A DNA stretch of 62,025 nucleotides, taken from Streptomyces tauricus (GTDB taxonomy: Bacteria; Actinomycetota; Actinomycetes; Streptomycetales; Streptomycetaceae). Below, piece by piece: positions 1 to 8,560 of this stretch (positions are counted from its first letter, which is position 1; every line of letters starts with the position of its first letter). The stretch covers positions 1-62,025 of the forward strand of contig NZ_BMVY01000045.1 of the NCBI RefSeq assembly GCF_014650955.1. Reading direction: 5' to 3'. The notes under the pieces are model-generated. The model saw only the letters and a program-made list of their open reading frames with translations. It was not told where the DNA came from and searched no databases. The position numbers were made by a program, and so were the translations under genes.

Positions 1-338
1 TCCACCAGGACGGCAATTACTCCCGGTGCCCGGGTGGCGCGGCCCGCCACTACGACCAGTCCCTGTGGCTGACCAAAGGCTTCCAGGGCGGCGCCGGCGG
101 CGACTGGGGCCAGCGGGTCGGCCAAGAGTACTTCACCGGCGCGCTGGGCCAGGAGAACATCCACATCTACCTGCATGAAGTGGGCCACACCTTCGGCCTC
201 GACGACTTCTACGACTGGACCCCGACCGGCCAGTGCTGCTTCCTCATGAAGGCGGGCAGCGCCGCGCAGATCACGGAGTTCGACAAGTGGATGTTCCGCG
301 ACTTCTGGCGCCATGTGAAGAGCCGCTACGGCTACTGA
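1..338 (+). CDS. Secreted zinc metalloprotease, C-terminal part (cut by window edge)
   Basis: The reading frame enters from the left edge (frame starting at base 3) and stops with TGA at 336-338, leaving about 111 residues. It holds the metzincin-type zinc signature HEVGHTFGLDD (three zinc ligands plus catalytic Glu), followed by a short tail ending KSRYGY. A secreted peptidase is inferred because this architecture matches the metalloprotease at 1259-1984, which has a signal peptide. The N-terminus, including any secretion signal, lies outside the window. Specificity cannot be read from the sequence. Confidence 0.75.
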   Translation, partial: HQDGNYSRCPGGAARHYDQSLWLTKGFQGGAGGDWGQRVGQEYFTGALGQENIHIYLHEVGHTFGLDDFYDWTPTGQCCFLMKAGSAAQITEFDKWMFRDFWRHVKSRYGY

Positions 339-763
339 GAGGGTGTCGGCCGACCCGAGGTCCACCCGCGAACCCGGTTCCCTCCCGTACCGCCCTCGGC
401 ACAGGGCCGTACGGGAGGAGCGTGGACCCCGGCCGGCCCGGTGAGATCATGTGAACGTGTACGAGTTCGCTTGCCCGGCTTGCTCCGGACCGCCAACTTT
501 GCCGAGTGGTACGCCGTGCTGCTCGTGATCGCCCACAACCTCAAGCGTCCCGTCACCGTATGGACGGACAGCGAAGACGCGGTCAGACGGTTCCACGCGC
601 TGGACGAGGCCGCCGTAGCAGGTGCTGATCCCGACGCCGACCCGATCGGAGCCGCGTTGACGCGCCTTGTCGGTGTCTGCCCTCGTCGACGGTGCGGCAG
701 GCGTTCGCCCGGGCGGTGAGCCAGCTGCCGATCACCGCACCCGAGAGCGTCGCTGGCGACGCG
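339..763 (+). other. Gap with a short unassigned ORF (441-719)
   Basis: No convincing gene fills this stretch. An open frame at 441-719 (92 codons) contains a protein-like segment, AEWYAVLLVIAHNLKRP then VTVWTDSE, that faintly recalls an RNase H-like fold (Glu in the first part, Asp in TDSE). Its ends look non-coding, and there is no clear ribosome-binding site. It may be a remnant of a larger gene disturbed by the neighbouring transposase debris. Confidence 0.25.
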
Positions 764-1093
764 CTACAGTAGTCGGCGCACGGTCGCCTCGCTGGGAGCC
801 CGGTAGAGCCGGTTCGGATCGCGCGGCGCGGCCCTGCAGCGGAGAAGGAGCTGGTCAGGTGCTTCGGTGGCCCCCTCGGCGATGGCGGTGAGGGACTTCG
901 CCCCGGCCAGGACCCCGCAGGCTGCCAGGGCCAGGACGTGCGACAGCCGGTGGCGCCGGCCCCTCAGGCGGCGCGCATCGGACAGGCAGCGCAGCCGGTC
1001 TAGCAGGCCGGGCAGTTCATCGGGGCGGGCCGGATCCAAACCGGCGAGTTGGCCCACCCCGGCGGGTATAAGCGATGGTGACGCGGCAGGCAT
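764..1093 (-). pseudogene. ISAs1-family transposase, N-terminal fragment
   Basis: The 109-codon frame carries the start of an ISAs1-type transposase: an LLDRLRCLSDARRLRG stretch, HRLSHVLALAACGVLAGAKS and SEATVRRLL. These are normally followed by the DDE catalytic domain. Here a TAG stop comes right after VRRLL, and the downstream frame is degraded. Intact members are about 370-400 residues, so this is a dead remnant. No inverted repeats were identified. Confidence 0.6.
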
Positions 1094-1258
1094 GGTCTTC
1101 CGTTGTGGTAATCAGTGAACTCGACATTCCATGATCACCGAAAGCCGTGCCTGTGTGCGCACCTGCCGATCCACCACGAACCACCATCACTTCCGAGCTG
1201 AGGCCTCAGGCCAGTACCAGCTAAGCGGGCCAACCGAGAGAGCGACGGAGCCCTGAGC

Positions 1259-1984
1259 TCAGGACAGGAAGCTGCGGTAGGGGCCGTTCCGTATCCTGTC
1301 CTTCTGCTGCTGGTTGAAGTGGCAGTTCGGGTAGTCGTAGAACGAGGCGGACATCGGCGTGCCGTCGGTGTGAGTGGAATCGGGCAGACCGAAGGCGTGG
1401 CCCAACTCGTGCACCATGCCGCCGTACCAACGGTTCATCGGGCCATTGATCCCGGCGGCACCGTCGGCGTCGTGGCCGCTGAGGAGCACCCAGCCGCCAC
1501 CTCCACCGCCGCCGGAGACGTTCGTCTTCTCTGCGCTGACCTCGCCGACGCACAGCCAGCGCGAGTCCGGATCTCCAAGACCGAACCTGGCCTTCAGCTC
1601 CTGCTGCATGTTGAAGACCACCCACCAGTACTCTTCGCTGCCGTTCGGCGTGTTCTCGTACCATGCCCGCCCATGGTTGCCCTGGACCACCTCCACCACC
1701 GGATTGTTCAGTTTGAACGTCACGCCGAGCTCCTGGCGGTAAAAACGCTGTGACTCCAGCATGACGCCGGTGATGCCGTTGGGGTACCGCGAGTCGTTCG
1801 CCACGTCCGAGGGCCTGAGCCAGAACACTCGCACCGTCCCGGTCGGCGGGGCAGCGGCCCTCCGCGCTGCCGATCCCGTCGCCGCCTGTGCGGTGCCAGC
1901 GAACGCCCCAGAACCAAGCCCTACGACCCCTCCGGCCGCCGCAGCCAGCGCCGCGCGTCGCGTGAACCTACATCCTTCTTCCAT
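1259..1984 (-). CDS. Secreted zinc metalloprotease with Tat-like signal
   Basis: The 241-residue protein starts at ATG 1984, with GAGGAAG a suitable distance upstream. It opens with a twin-arginine-like signal (TRRAALAAAAGG, hydrophobic stretch, then GTAQAA), so export is expected. The C-terminal half has the zinc-binding signature HELGHAFGLPD, near residue 194, followed by a Met-containing turn (GTPMSAS). These features fit a small metzincin-type peptidase. It resembles the partial protease at 1-338, which faces it on the other strand beyond transposase debris. Substrate unknown. Confidence 0.75.
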   Translation of the reverse strand: MEEGCRFTRRAALAAAAGGVVGLGSGAFAGTAQAATGSAARRAAAPPTGTVRVFWLRPSDVANDSRYPNGITGVMLESQRFYRQELGVTFKLNNPVVEVVQGNHGRAWYENTPNGSEEYWWVVFNMQQELKARFGLGDPDSRWLCVGEVSAEKTNVSGGGGGGGWVLLSGHDADGAAGINGPMNRWYGGMVHELGHAFGLPDSTHTDGTPMSASFYDYPNCHFNQQQKDRIRNGPYRSFLS

Positions 1985-2270
1985 CGGACATTCTTCCTCA
2001 TCGAGGTGTGGACATGACAGATCTGCGCTTGTCGAACAGTGTGCGATATGCCGACCGTCCCGGCGTAGGTGACATCAAGCCGTAGCCGTGGGCGTCTGGT
2101 GCGCTCTGCCTCCACGCTCGCGAACGTGCGGCCCGGGCCGCTGCCGGTCCGAACTCGTAGCTAGTGCCCGCCGACGGGTGCGAAGCGGGTGACTGCAGGG
2201 CAAGCAGTGAGACCTGTCTGCGCGATCGCTAACCTGAAGTGCTCTCCCGGCTGAAGCCGGAGGTTCCTGC
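1985..2270. other. Intergenic region without recognised gene
   Basis: This stretch separates the metalloprotease start from the remnants to its right. It presumably holds the leftward protease promoter, but no clear -35/-10 pair was found. No RNA gene or repeat was seen. Confidence 0.4.
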
Positions 2271-2848
2271 TTACCTTGCGGCAGCGGGCTTGACGCGCTT
2301 CGTGCGCCTGCCCTCCCGGCAGCCGGGATGAGCAGCGACGATCTCGAGCAATTGCCGCAGCCGCTCGCTCACCGACTCGTGTCCCCAGCTCTCGAGCCGG
2401 ATCCCCGCCTTCTCCAGTCGGTCCGCCTGACGCTCCAGTTCCTCAACGAGCGTGATGGGACGCAGGGCATGGGTGGTGGCGTAGGTGAAGACTTCCGAGC
2501 GGCTGGCCCAGGAACCGGCCAGGAACTTGTCGACCGCTTTGATGATGTCCGCCGGTGTCAGCGACGCCACACGCTTGACTGCAAGGTGGTGTAGCGGCGG
2601 CCGGGATCGGTGCCGGCGGACGTTGCCGGAGCGCGGGTGCTACGGACGAACAGGTCGATGCCTTCCTGGCCCTGCCATGCCGTTCCATACAACTCGGCGT
2701 ACTCGGCCCGGCCGTCCCGCTCGGCCGGACGCAGAAACAGCCGCTCCACGTCCGGCCACGGCAGTTGATCCAGCGGCAGATAGTCGGGCTTGGTGACAAT
2801 CGGTGGCGCACCCGTGCCCGAAGGAGGAACACACAGGCTCGTCGGCAC
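2271..2848 (-). pseudogene. C-terminal remnant of a large multidomain (NTPase/restriction-like) protein, frameshifted
   Basis: Two overlapping frames on the minus strand read as one protein. Frame one (2848 to about 2580) includes KPDYLPLDQLPWPDVERLF, QGQEGIDLFVR and RRYTTLQS. Frame two (from about 2575) continues with SLTPADIIKAVDKFLAG, SEVFTYATTHALRP and a long helical stretch. I recall this segment from very large actinobacterial proteins with restriction-like and NTPase domains. The frame change near 2570, and the missing bulk of such a protein, mark it as a remnant. The family assignment is tentative. Confidence 0.45.
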
Positions 2849-2855
2849 CTCCCCC

Positions 2856-2952
2856 GACTGGTGATCGTGCCGGCGCTGGTGGTCTGGGTGAGGGGCAGGC
2901 CGGTGCTGGGGTCGTAGGCGGTGGTCGCGGCCGGGACCGCGGCCGTCACCCG
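2856..2952 (-). pseudogene. RHS-repeat fragment
   Basis: On the minus strand this stretch reads VTAAVPAATTAYDPSTG followed by LPLTQTTSAG, which matches the YD-repeat pattern of RHS/polymorphic-toxin proteins. About 30 codons remain, with no start or stop. It overlaps the last codons of the GH127 gene and abuts the multidomain remnant at 2271-2848, so it marks a rearrangement junction. Confidence 0.5.
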
Positions 2953-5099
2953 GTGCTGTCGGGTGGAGCAGGGCGGTCCGGTCGCGCGGCGGGCAGCCAC
3001 ACCCGCATGGTCGAGGGGCCCCGGTTCGCCCAGGAGTGGTAGGGGACCAGGACGATCTCCGCCGGGTCGGCGGCCGGTGGGGCCGCGGGAGTGTCGAGCG
3101 GCCGGTACGGCCAGGGCTCGTCGTGTACCGCGTCGTACGCGGAGGCCTGACCGGGGGCTGGCCCGGAGACCTGGCCGGGGGCCTCTCCGGGGGTCTGTCC
3201 GGAGACCCGGCCGGGAGTTTGTCCGGTGACGTGTCCGGCGACCACGACGGTGTTCCCCGTCATGCCCCCGGCCGCGTTCCCGGCCGTGTGGGGCCCGTCC
3301 TGTGGTTCGGCGGACGGGTCGACCTCTATCGCGTCGACGTCGAGGCCGCCGGACAGGTCCACGGACTCGGCGCAGTACACGACCGGCCCGCGCTGGACGG
3401 CCACGGTGCCGCGTACCGCGTCCACGCGCGGGTCGGCCCGCACCCAGCGCGGCCGTACGGGCAGTTCGAGTCGTATCTCGTCGCCGGGCCGGAAGACCCG
3501 GCTGACCTTGGCCGTGCCCGGGGCGACGGCACGGCGGGTACCGTCCGGTTCGACCAGCCACGACGTGGCGCCCGCCGTCCATGCGGGGACGCGGAGCGAC
3601 ACGGTCCACGGGCGGTCCGCCGGCGACCGGTCGACACGCACGACCACGTTTCCGTCGGCCGGGTAGTCGGTACGGACCCGCAGGGCGACCGCGTGCGCGG
3701 CGCCGTGACCGAGGGTGAGGGAGGTGGCGATGCGCGCGTCGGCGTACTGGTGGAGCTGCACGCCGTGGTCGTCCGCCGTGGCCAGGTGCGCGGGCAGCTG
3801 TGCCAGTGTCCGTGCCACGTTGGTGGGGCAGCAGGACACCGGGAACCAGGGCGCGCGCAGGCCGGACTGGGCGCCCGGGCTCACCGCGTCGGGGGCGTAC
3901 TCGGTGCCTCGGTGGCGCCGGTGCAGCGTGTTGACGTAGAAGAAGGCGCGGCCGTGGTCGGCCGGCGAGGTCGCGATGACGTTGAACAGGGTCCGTTCGG
4001 CGAGGTCGGCGAAGCGCGGCTCACCGGTGGCGAGCAGCAGCCGCCAGCTCAGCTGCACGGAGGCGGCGCCCGCGCAGGTCTCCGAGTAGGCGCGGTCCGG
4101 GGGCAGCACGAAGTCGTCGCCGAAGGACTCGTCCCGGTGGTGCGAGCCCATGCCGCCGGTCAGGTAGGTGCGCCGGGCGACCGCGGCCTCCCACTGGCGG
4201 ACGACGGCCGCGAGCAGTTCCTGGTCACCGGTCTCCACGGCCACGTCGACGGCCCCGGCCGCGAGGTAGAGGGCGCGTACGGCGTGGCCGCGCAGCACCG
4301 TGGCGTCCCGTACGGGCAGGTCGTCCTGGTAGTAGGCACGGCCGAACTCGCTGTCGGCGAGGGTGCCGTGGCCGCGGCGGTCGACGAAGAGCGCGGCCTG
4401 GTGGAGGTAGCGCTCCTCTCCCGTCAGCCTGGCCAGTTCCACCAGGGCCGCCTCGATCTGGGGGTGGCCGCAGACGCGCTCGATGCCGCCTTGTCCGAAG
4501 GTCGCGCAGATGTGGTCGGCGGCCCGCCGGGCGACCTTCGTCAGCTCGCCCTCGCTCCCGCCCCGCGCCCTGGCCTGGGCGACCCCCGCCTGGATGAGGT
4601 GCCCGTAGCAGTAGAGCTCGTGGCCCCATTCGAGATCGCTGTAGCGGGGCTGCTGTCCGGGACGGCCGAAGGCGGTGTTCAGATAGCCGTCCGGCTCCTG
4701 GGCCGCGGCGACGGTCTCGGCGAGTGCGGCGAGGTCCGTGTCCGTCGCCGCGCCCGTGCCGGTGCCCGCACCCGTGCCGGTGGCGCCCTGCCAGGCCATG
4801 GCTTCGCAGAGCTTGTAGATCTCGGAGTCGGCGAACTCCCGTCCGCGCCGGTCCCGTTGCACACGGCCCTCGGCGGCGGCACGGAAGTTGCCGGTCCAGC
4901 CGGCGCGTTCCGTCCAGTCTCGGCAGTGGTCGAGGGTGGCGGTCCCGTTGATGTGCCGGCGGTGGGCCCAGAAACCTCCGGTGGTGGTGACCTCGTCGAG
5001 CCCGAGTGGTCGCAGCCGGCCGCGGGTCGGCGCCACCGGGAGGACGGTTGAAGGCACTGTGCGCGCCTCGGACTGCTTGTATCCCTTGTTCTCCTTCAC
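2946..5099 (-). CDS. GH127 beta-L-arabinofuranosidase
   Basis: This 717-residue protein of the DUF1680/GH127 family hydrolyses beta-L-arabinofuranosyl linkages as in plant extensins. The zinc-thiolate catalytic site is visible: Glu340-Thr-Cys342 and Ser422-Cys-Cys424-Pro-Thr-Asn. The second Cys pair includes the expected nucleophile. A probable acid Glu lies in HRDESFGDDF near residue 324. No signal peptide is evident, so it likely acts in the cytoplasm on imported oligosaccharides. A low-complexity Gly-Thr run (107-119) and a Pro-Gly-rich insert of VSGQTPGEAPGQ type (about 627-655) are unusual. Its last residues run into foreign RHS DNA. It is the last gene of the leftward importer operon. 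GTG 5099 is the upstream-most start; GTG at codon 15 is an alternative. Confidence 0.85.
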   Translation of the reverse strand: MKENKGYKQSEARTVPSTVLPVAPTRGRLRPLGLDEVTTTGGFWAHRRHINGTATLDHCRDWTERAGWTGNFRAAAEGRVQRDRRGREFADSEIYKLCEAMAWQGATGTGAGTGTGAATDTDLAALAETVAAAQEPDGYLNTAFGRPGQQPRYSDLEWGHELYCYGHLIQAGVAQARARGGSEGELTKVARRAADHICATFGQGGIERVCGHPQIEAALVELARLTGEERYLHQAALFVDRRGHGTLADSEFGRAYYQDDLPVRDATVLRGHAVRALYLAAGAVDVAVETGDQELLAAVVRQWEAAVARRTYLTGGMGSHHRDESFGDDFVLPPDRAYSETCAGAASVQLSWRLLLATGEPRFADLAERTLFNVIATSPADHGRAFFYVNTLHRRHRGTEYAPDAVSPGAQSGLRAPWFPVSCCPTNVARTLAQLPAHLATADDHGVQLHQYADARIATSLTLGHGAAHAVALRVRTDYPADGNVVVRVDRSPADRPWTVSLRVPAWTAGATSWLVEPDGTRRAVAPGTAKVSRVFRPGDEIRLELPVRPRWVRADPRVDAVRGTVAVQRGPVVYCAESVDLSGGLDVDAIEVDPSAEPQDGPHTAGNAAGGMTGNTVVVAGHVTGQTPGRVSGQTPGEAPGQVSGPAPGQASAYDAVHDEPWPYRPLDTPAAPPAADPAEIVLVPYHSWANRGPSTMRVWLPAARPDRPAPPDSTG

Positions 5100-5153
5100 T
5101 GCTTCATGCCTTCGGTTCGTCCCTTCGGTTGTCCTTCAAGGTCGGTCAGGGCT

Positions 5154-5972
5154 TCAGCCCTTGAGCGCGCCGGACATGAAGCCCCGCATGTAGTGCCGTT
5201 GCAGCAGCAGGAACAGGAGGAGGCAGGGCACGGCGAGGACCACCACTCCCGCCTCGGTGGCTCCGTAGTCGACCGCGCCCATGCTCTGTTGCCGCAGGTT
5301 CGCCACGGCCAGCGGCAGTGGCGCCTTCGTACTGTCCGAGATGAGGATCAGCGGGGCGACGAAGTCGTTCCAGGCGGCGAGGAACGCGAAGAGCCCGACG
5401 GTGATCAGCCCCGGCCGCACCGCCGGGAGCAGCACCCGGCGCAGCGCGCCCGCTGTGCCGCACCCGTCGACGAACGCCGACTCCTCCAGTTCGCGGGGCA
5501 CCGCCTCGAAGGAGATCCGCATCATGAAGGTGGCGAATGGGAGTTGGAACATGGTCAGCACCAGGCTCAGCCCGATGAGCGAGTTCTGCAGATGGAGTCT
5601 GCCGAGGAGTACGTAGAGGGGGATGAGGAGGGTGGCGTACGGGACCATGAGGATGGCCAGGGTGAGCAGGAACAGCAGGTTCTTGCCGGGGAAGTCGAAG
5701 CGGGCGAAGGCGTATCCGCCCAGCAGTGACACTCCGAGGGTTAGGGTGACGGTCAGCGCGGAGACCACGGTGCTGTTGAGGAGGTAGCGCCAGAGGCCCG
5801 CGTCGTAGTTGAGCAGTGTGCGGTAGTTGCCGAACCCGTGGCCGGACTCCTGTGCGGTGCCCGGCTGTCCGCTGACGGAGGCCCAGGCGTTCCACAGCAG
5901 CGGAAAGAGGAAGATGACGGCCAGGCCGCCCGCGACGACGAAGTAGGGCGTCCGGCCCAGGCCGCGGGTCAT
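5154..5972 (-). CDS. Sugar ABC transporter permease (MalG/LacG type)
   Basis: The 272-residue membrane protein starts with a hydrophobic segment (YFVVAGGLAVIFLFPLLW) and has six predicted membrane spans. The binding-protein-dependent transport motif lies near FVDGCGTAGALRRVLLPAVRPG (the EAA loop). It pairs with the upstream permease, whose TGA overlaps this ATG by 4 bp, which points to translational coupling. No ATPase gene is present; a shared MsiK-type ATPase encoded elsewhere is expected, as is usual in Streptomyces. The substrate is inferred to be an arabinose-containing oligosaccharide from the GH127 gene that follows. Confidence 0.88.
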   Translation of the reverse strand: MTRGLGRTPYFVVAGGLAVIFLFPLLWNAWASVSGQPGTAQESGHGFGNYRTLLNYDAGLWRYLLNSTVVSALTVTLTLGVSLLGGYAFARFDFPGKNLLFLLTLAILMVPYATLLIPLYVLLGRLHLQNSLIGLSLVLTMFQLPFATFMMRISFEAVPRELEESAFVDGCGTAGALRRVLLPAVRPGLITVGLFAFLAAWNDFVAPLILISDSTKAPLPLAVANLRQQSMGAVDYGATEAGVVVLAVPCLLLFLLLQRHYMRGFMSGALKG

Positions 5973-6871
5973 GACTCGTCCGCGCGGCGCAGGCCACGGA
6001 ACTGGACGGCGTTGAGCAGGAGCAGCACGGCCAGGACGATGGCCGACAGTGCGGCCGCGGTGCCGAGGTTCAGCCGTTGGAACGCTTCGCGGTAGAGCAA
6101 CTGGACGACGGTGACGGTGCTGTTGTCCGGTCCGCCCTTGGTGAGGATGAAGAACTGGTCGAAGGCGAGCAGGGAGCCGGTGACGCAGAGCAGCAGGGTC
6201 AGGGCGATGGAGGGGCGTAACAGCGGGAGGGTGATGCTGCGGAAGATCTGGGCGCGGTTCGCGCCGTCCATGCGGGCCGCCTCGTACACCTCGTGCGGGA
6301 TGCGCTGGAGGCCGACGAGGAGGATCAGCATGTAGAAGCCGGCGAACTTCCAGACGATGAGGAAGACCGTCGACAGCAGGGCGGCGGTGGGGGTGCCGAG
6401 GAAGGACACCGGGTCGTCGACGAGGCCGAGCTTTTCGAGGATGCGGCTGAGTGGGCCGGTGGTGGGGCTGTAGAGGCCCCAGAACAGCAGGGACGCGGAG
6501 GCCAGTCCGAGGGCGCCGGGCAGGAAGTACACCGTACGGAAGAAGCCGGCGGCGGGGCGGGACTCCTGTACCAGCAGTGCGAGGAGGAGAGCCAGGGTCA
6601 GGAGGATGACCGTGACGATGACGGTGTAGAGGAGGGTGAAGCGGACGGCCGGCCAGAACAGGGTGCTGTCGATGGCGTCGGTGTAGTTCTCGGGGGCGTT
6701 GATGCCTTGGTCACCGGTGAGGAGGGGCCAGTCGCTCAGGGACATCTGGGCGACGAGGAGTAGGGGCAGTAGGAAGAAGACTGCGACGAACACCGCCGTG
6801 GGGGTGGCGTAGGCGAGGCCTCGCACTGCGCGCGGGCTCAACCGGGGTCGGGCCGCCGCCTTCACCTGCAT
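5969..6871 (-). CDS. Sugar ABC transporter permease (MalF/LacF type)
   Basis: This 300-residue permease begins at ATG 6871, chosen because AAGGAG lies 6 bp upstream and the predicted membrane segments start soon after. An in-frame upstream ATG at 6940 has no such site. Membrane spans include LAYATPTAVFVAVFFLLP. The EAA loop is AARMDGANRAQIFRSITLPLLRP. It forms the membrane channel with the next gene (4-bp overlap) and receives sugar from the binding protein encoded upstream. Confidence 0.88.
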   Translation of the reverse strand: MQVKAAARPRLSPRAVRGLAYATPTAVFVAVFFLLPLLLVAQMSLSDWPLLTGDQGINAPENYTDAIDSTLFWPAVRFTLLYTVIVTVILLTLALLLALLVQESRPAAGFFRTVYFLPGALGLASASLLFWGLYSPTTGPLSRILEKLGLVDDPVSFLGTPTAALLSTVFLIVWKFAGFYMLILLVGLQRIPHEVYEAARMDGANRAQIFRSITLPLLRPSIALTLLLCVTGSLLAFDQFFILTKGGPDNSTVTVVQLLYREAFQRLNLGTAAALSAIVLAVLLLLNAVQFRGLRRADES

Positions 6872-7006
6872 GTGGCTCCTTCGGCGTGTGATGTGGCTGC
6901 GGGTGCGTGGTGACTGGGCGCCCACGCGGCGGAGCCGCACAGGTCACAGCACCGCGCCGGTGAAGGACGCGGGGCTGCGCCCCTGCCCTTCAGCGGCTGG
7001 CAACGG

Positions 7007-8323
7007 TCAATCGGCCAGTGACGCGCTGACCGCGTCGTTGTCCTTGTCGACCTTCTGCGCGTCGCCGAAGACCGCGTCCCGCATCAGGGTCAGCCAGGGG
7101 CCATTGGGGTCGTTGAAGGTCTGGCCGAACTTCAGGGCGTACGGGGTGTGGCCGTCGGCGACGAGCTCGTTGATCGCCACCAGGCGCGAATCTGCCTTGG
7201 AGTACTTGTTGGACGCGAGGTCGGTGCGCGCGACCACGTCCTTGCGGGCGGCGACCACGTCGACCTGCGCCTTGTCGCCCAGGGACCAGGCGAGGAAGTT
7301 CCAGGCCTGGTCGGCCGACTTGCTGGTGGCGGAGATTCCGATGGCGTCGCCGCCGACGAAGGTGGACTTCCCGCCGTCGGGCCCGGGGATGGGCGCGACG
7401 CCGAGGTCGAGGTCCTTGGGCATCAGTCCCAGAGTGGTCGACGGCATGGGCATGACACCCACCTTGCCTTTGGGGAAGACGCCGGTCCAGGTTGTGCCGG
7501 TCTCCTCGCGGGCGCCGGGGGCCACGATGTCGTCCTTCACCCAGCCCCGGTAGGTGGCATAGACCTGCTTCGCGGTGCCGGAGGTGAGGGTCGCCTCCGT
7601 GCCCTCCTTGTTCAGCACCTCGTCCCCCGCGGCCCAGATCGACGGCCACATGCTGAAGACGCCGCAGCCGCCGCAGTTACCGCCGAAGAAGGTGCCGTCG
7701 ACTCCCCCTCCCAGCGCGTCCACGGCCCGTGCCTGCTGATCCCATTCGGCCAAGGTGGTGGGCGGCTTGTCCGGATCGAGCTTCGCCTTCCGGTAGAGGT
7801 CCTTGTTGTAGAAGAGCACCGACAGGTCGAGGGTGTGCGGCACAACGTACTTCTTGTCCTCGTACGTGCCGGCCTTGATGTGCGACTGGGCGAGTTCCCC
7901 GGCGAAGGGCAGGGCGTCGATACGCTCGGTGAGGTCGGCGAAGAGTGCACTGGAGGTGTAGTTGGGGACGAACACCACGTCGGAGGCGAACAGGTCGGGC
8001 AAGTCCTTGGACCCCGCGGCCGCGCCGACCTTGGCCTGGTAGTCGTCGGTGGGTACGACGGTCAGCTTCACCTTGTTCTTGTGGCTCGCGTTGTACGCCT
8101 TGACAAGTGCCTCGCTCTGCGGCCGGGTCGCCGCGCGCGTCCACATCGTCAGCGTTGCCCCGTCGTCGGTGCCCTTGGCGTCCGCCGCGCCGCCTCCTCC
8201 CCCGCCGTCCGAGCCGTCGTCCCCGGAGCCGCATGCCGTGACCAGGCTCGCGGCGGTGAGTAACGCGACAGTACCGGTGACGAGCCGGCGTCGACGTCCG
8301 GGTGGTCCGGCCGTGCCTCCCAT
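7007..8323 (-). CDS. Extracellular sugar-binding lipoprotein
   Basis: This 438-residue family 1 solute-binding protein captures sugar outside the membrane for the two permeases downstream. The signal peptide runs from RRRR through a hydrophobic core to the lipobox VTAC, where the Cys is lipidated. A Gly-Ser/Asp-rich linker follows. The mature part shows typical binding-protein features (TLTMWTRAAT at its start, WNFLAW near the C-terminus). ATG 8323 is preferred because GAGGGGGA precedes it; ATG 8338 is possible. It is the first gene of the leftward arabinose operon, with a promoter and a repressor palindrome immediately upstream. Confidence 0.88.
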   Translation of the reverse strand: MGGTAGPPGRRRRLVTGTVALLTAASLVTACGSGDDGSDGGGGGGAADAKGTDDGATLTMWTRAATRPQSEALVKAYNASHKNKVKLTVVPTDDYQAKVGAAAGSKDLPDLFASDVVFVPNYTSSALFADLTERIDALPFAGELAQSHIKAGTYEDKKYVVPHTLDLSVLFYNKDLYRKAKLDPDKPPTTLAEWDQQARAVDALGGGVDGTFFGGNCGGCGVFSMWPSIWAAGDEVLNKEGTEATLTSGTAKQVYATYRGWVKDDIVAPGAREETGTTWTGVFPKGKVGVMPMPSTTLGLMPKDLDLGVAPIPGPDGGKSTFVGGDAIGISATSKSADQAWNFLAWSLGDKAQVDVVAARKDVVARTDLASNKYSKADSRLVAINELVADGHTPYALKFGQTFNDPNGPWLTLMRDAVFGDAQKVDKDNDAVSASLAD

Positions 8324-8363
8324 AACGATCCCCCTCATGTGGGTTCTGCGCCGGAAAGAAACC

Positions 8364-8375
8364 GAAAAGCTTTTC
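8364..8375. promoter_or_regulatory. LacI-type operator upstream of the importer operon
   Basis: GAAAAGCTTTTC is a perfect 12-bp palindrome just downstream of the inferred -10 box of the importer promoter, where a bound repressor would block transcription. A related sequence, GAAAACCTTTC, sits at the same place in the rightward glycosidase promoter (9642-9652). The likely ligand is the LacI-family protein encoded at 8561-9589. This is inference from position and symmetry. Confidence 0.6.
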
Positions 8376-8378
8376 TGA

Positions 8379-8407
8379 AAGCTAGAACTCGGCTCACCAC
8401 TCGTCAA
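8379..8407 (-). promoter_or_regulatory. Promoter of the importer/GH127 operon
   Basis: On the minus strand TTGACG (8407-8402) is followed after 17 bp by TAGCTT (8384-8379). This is a reasonable housekeeping-sigma promoter pointing at the binding-protein gene. The palindrome at 8364-8375 falls just downstream, across the expected start of transcription. Confidence 0.5.
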
Positions 8408-8560
8408 TCCCCTTGCGCAGAAGGGCGGTCCGGGGCCGGAAGAAATCGGCGGGACCACGCGGAAGACGCCTCGACCGAAAACGACTCGCGTACGGTTGCG
8501 CACGCAGGGTTCACGCACGCGCTGCTCACCCGGCGCGCGACGCGAGACAGGAGAACTCCC

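Noticed and set aside
3150..3230. Possible tandem repeat or CRISPR-like array in the GH127 gene
   Set aside because: The repetition is a coding Pro-Gly-rich segment with unequal units, not regular repeats with unique spacers.
3036..5051. A 671-codon plus-strand open frame
   Set aside because: Antisense to the GH127 gene; no motif, no ribosome-binding site.
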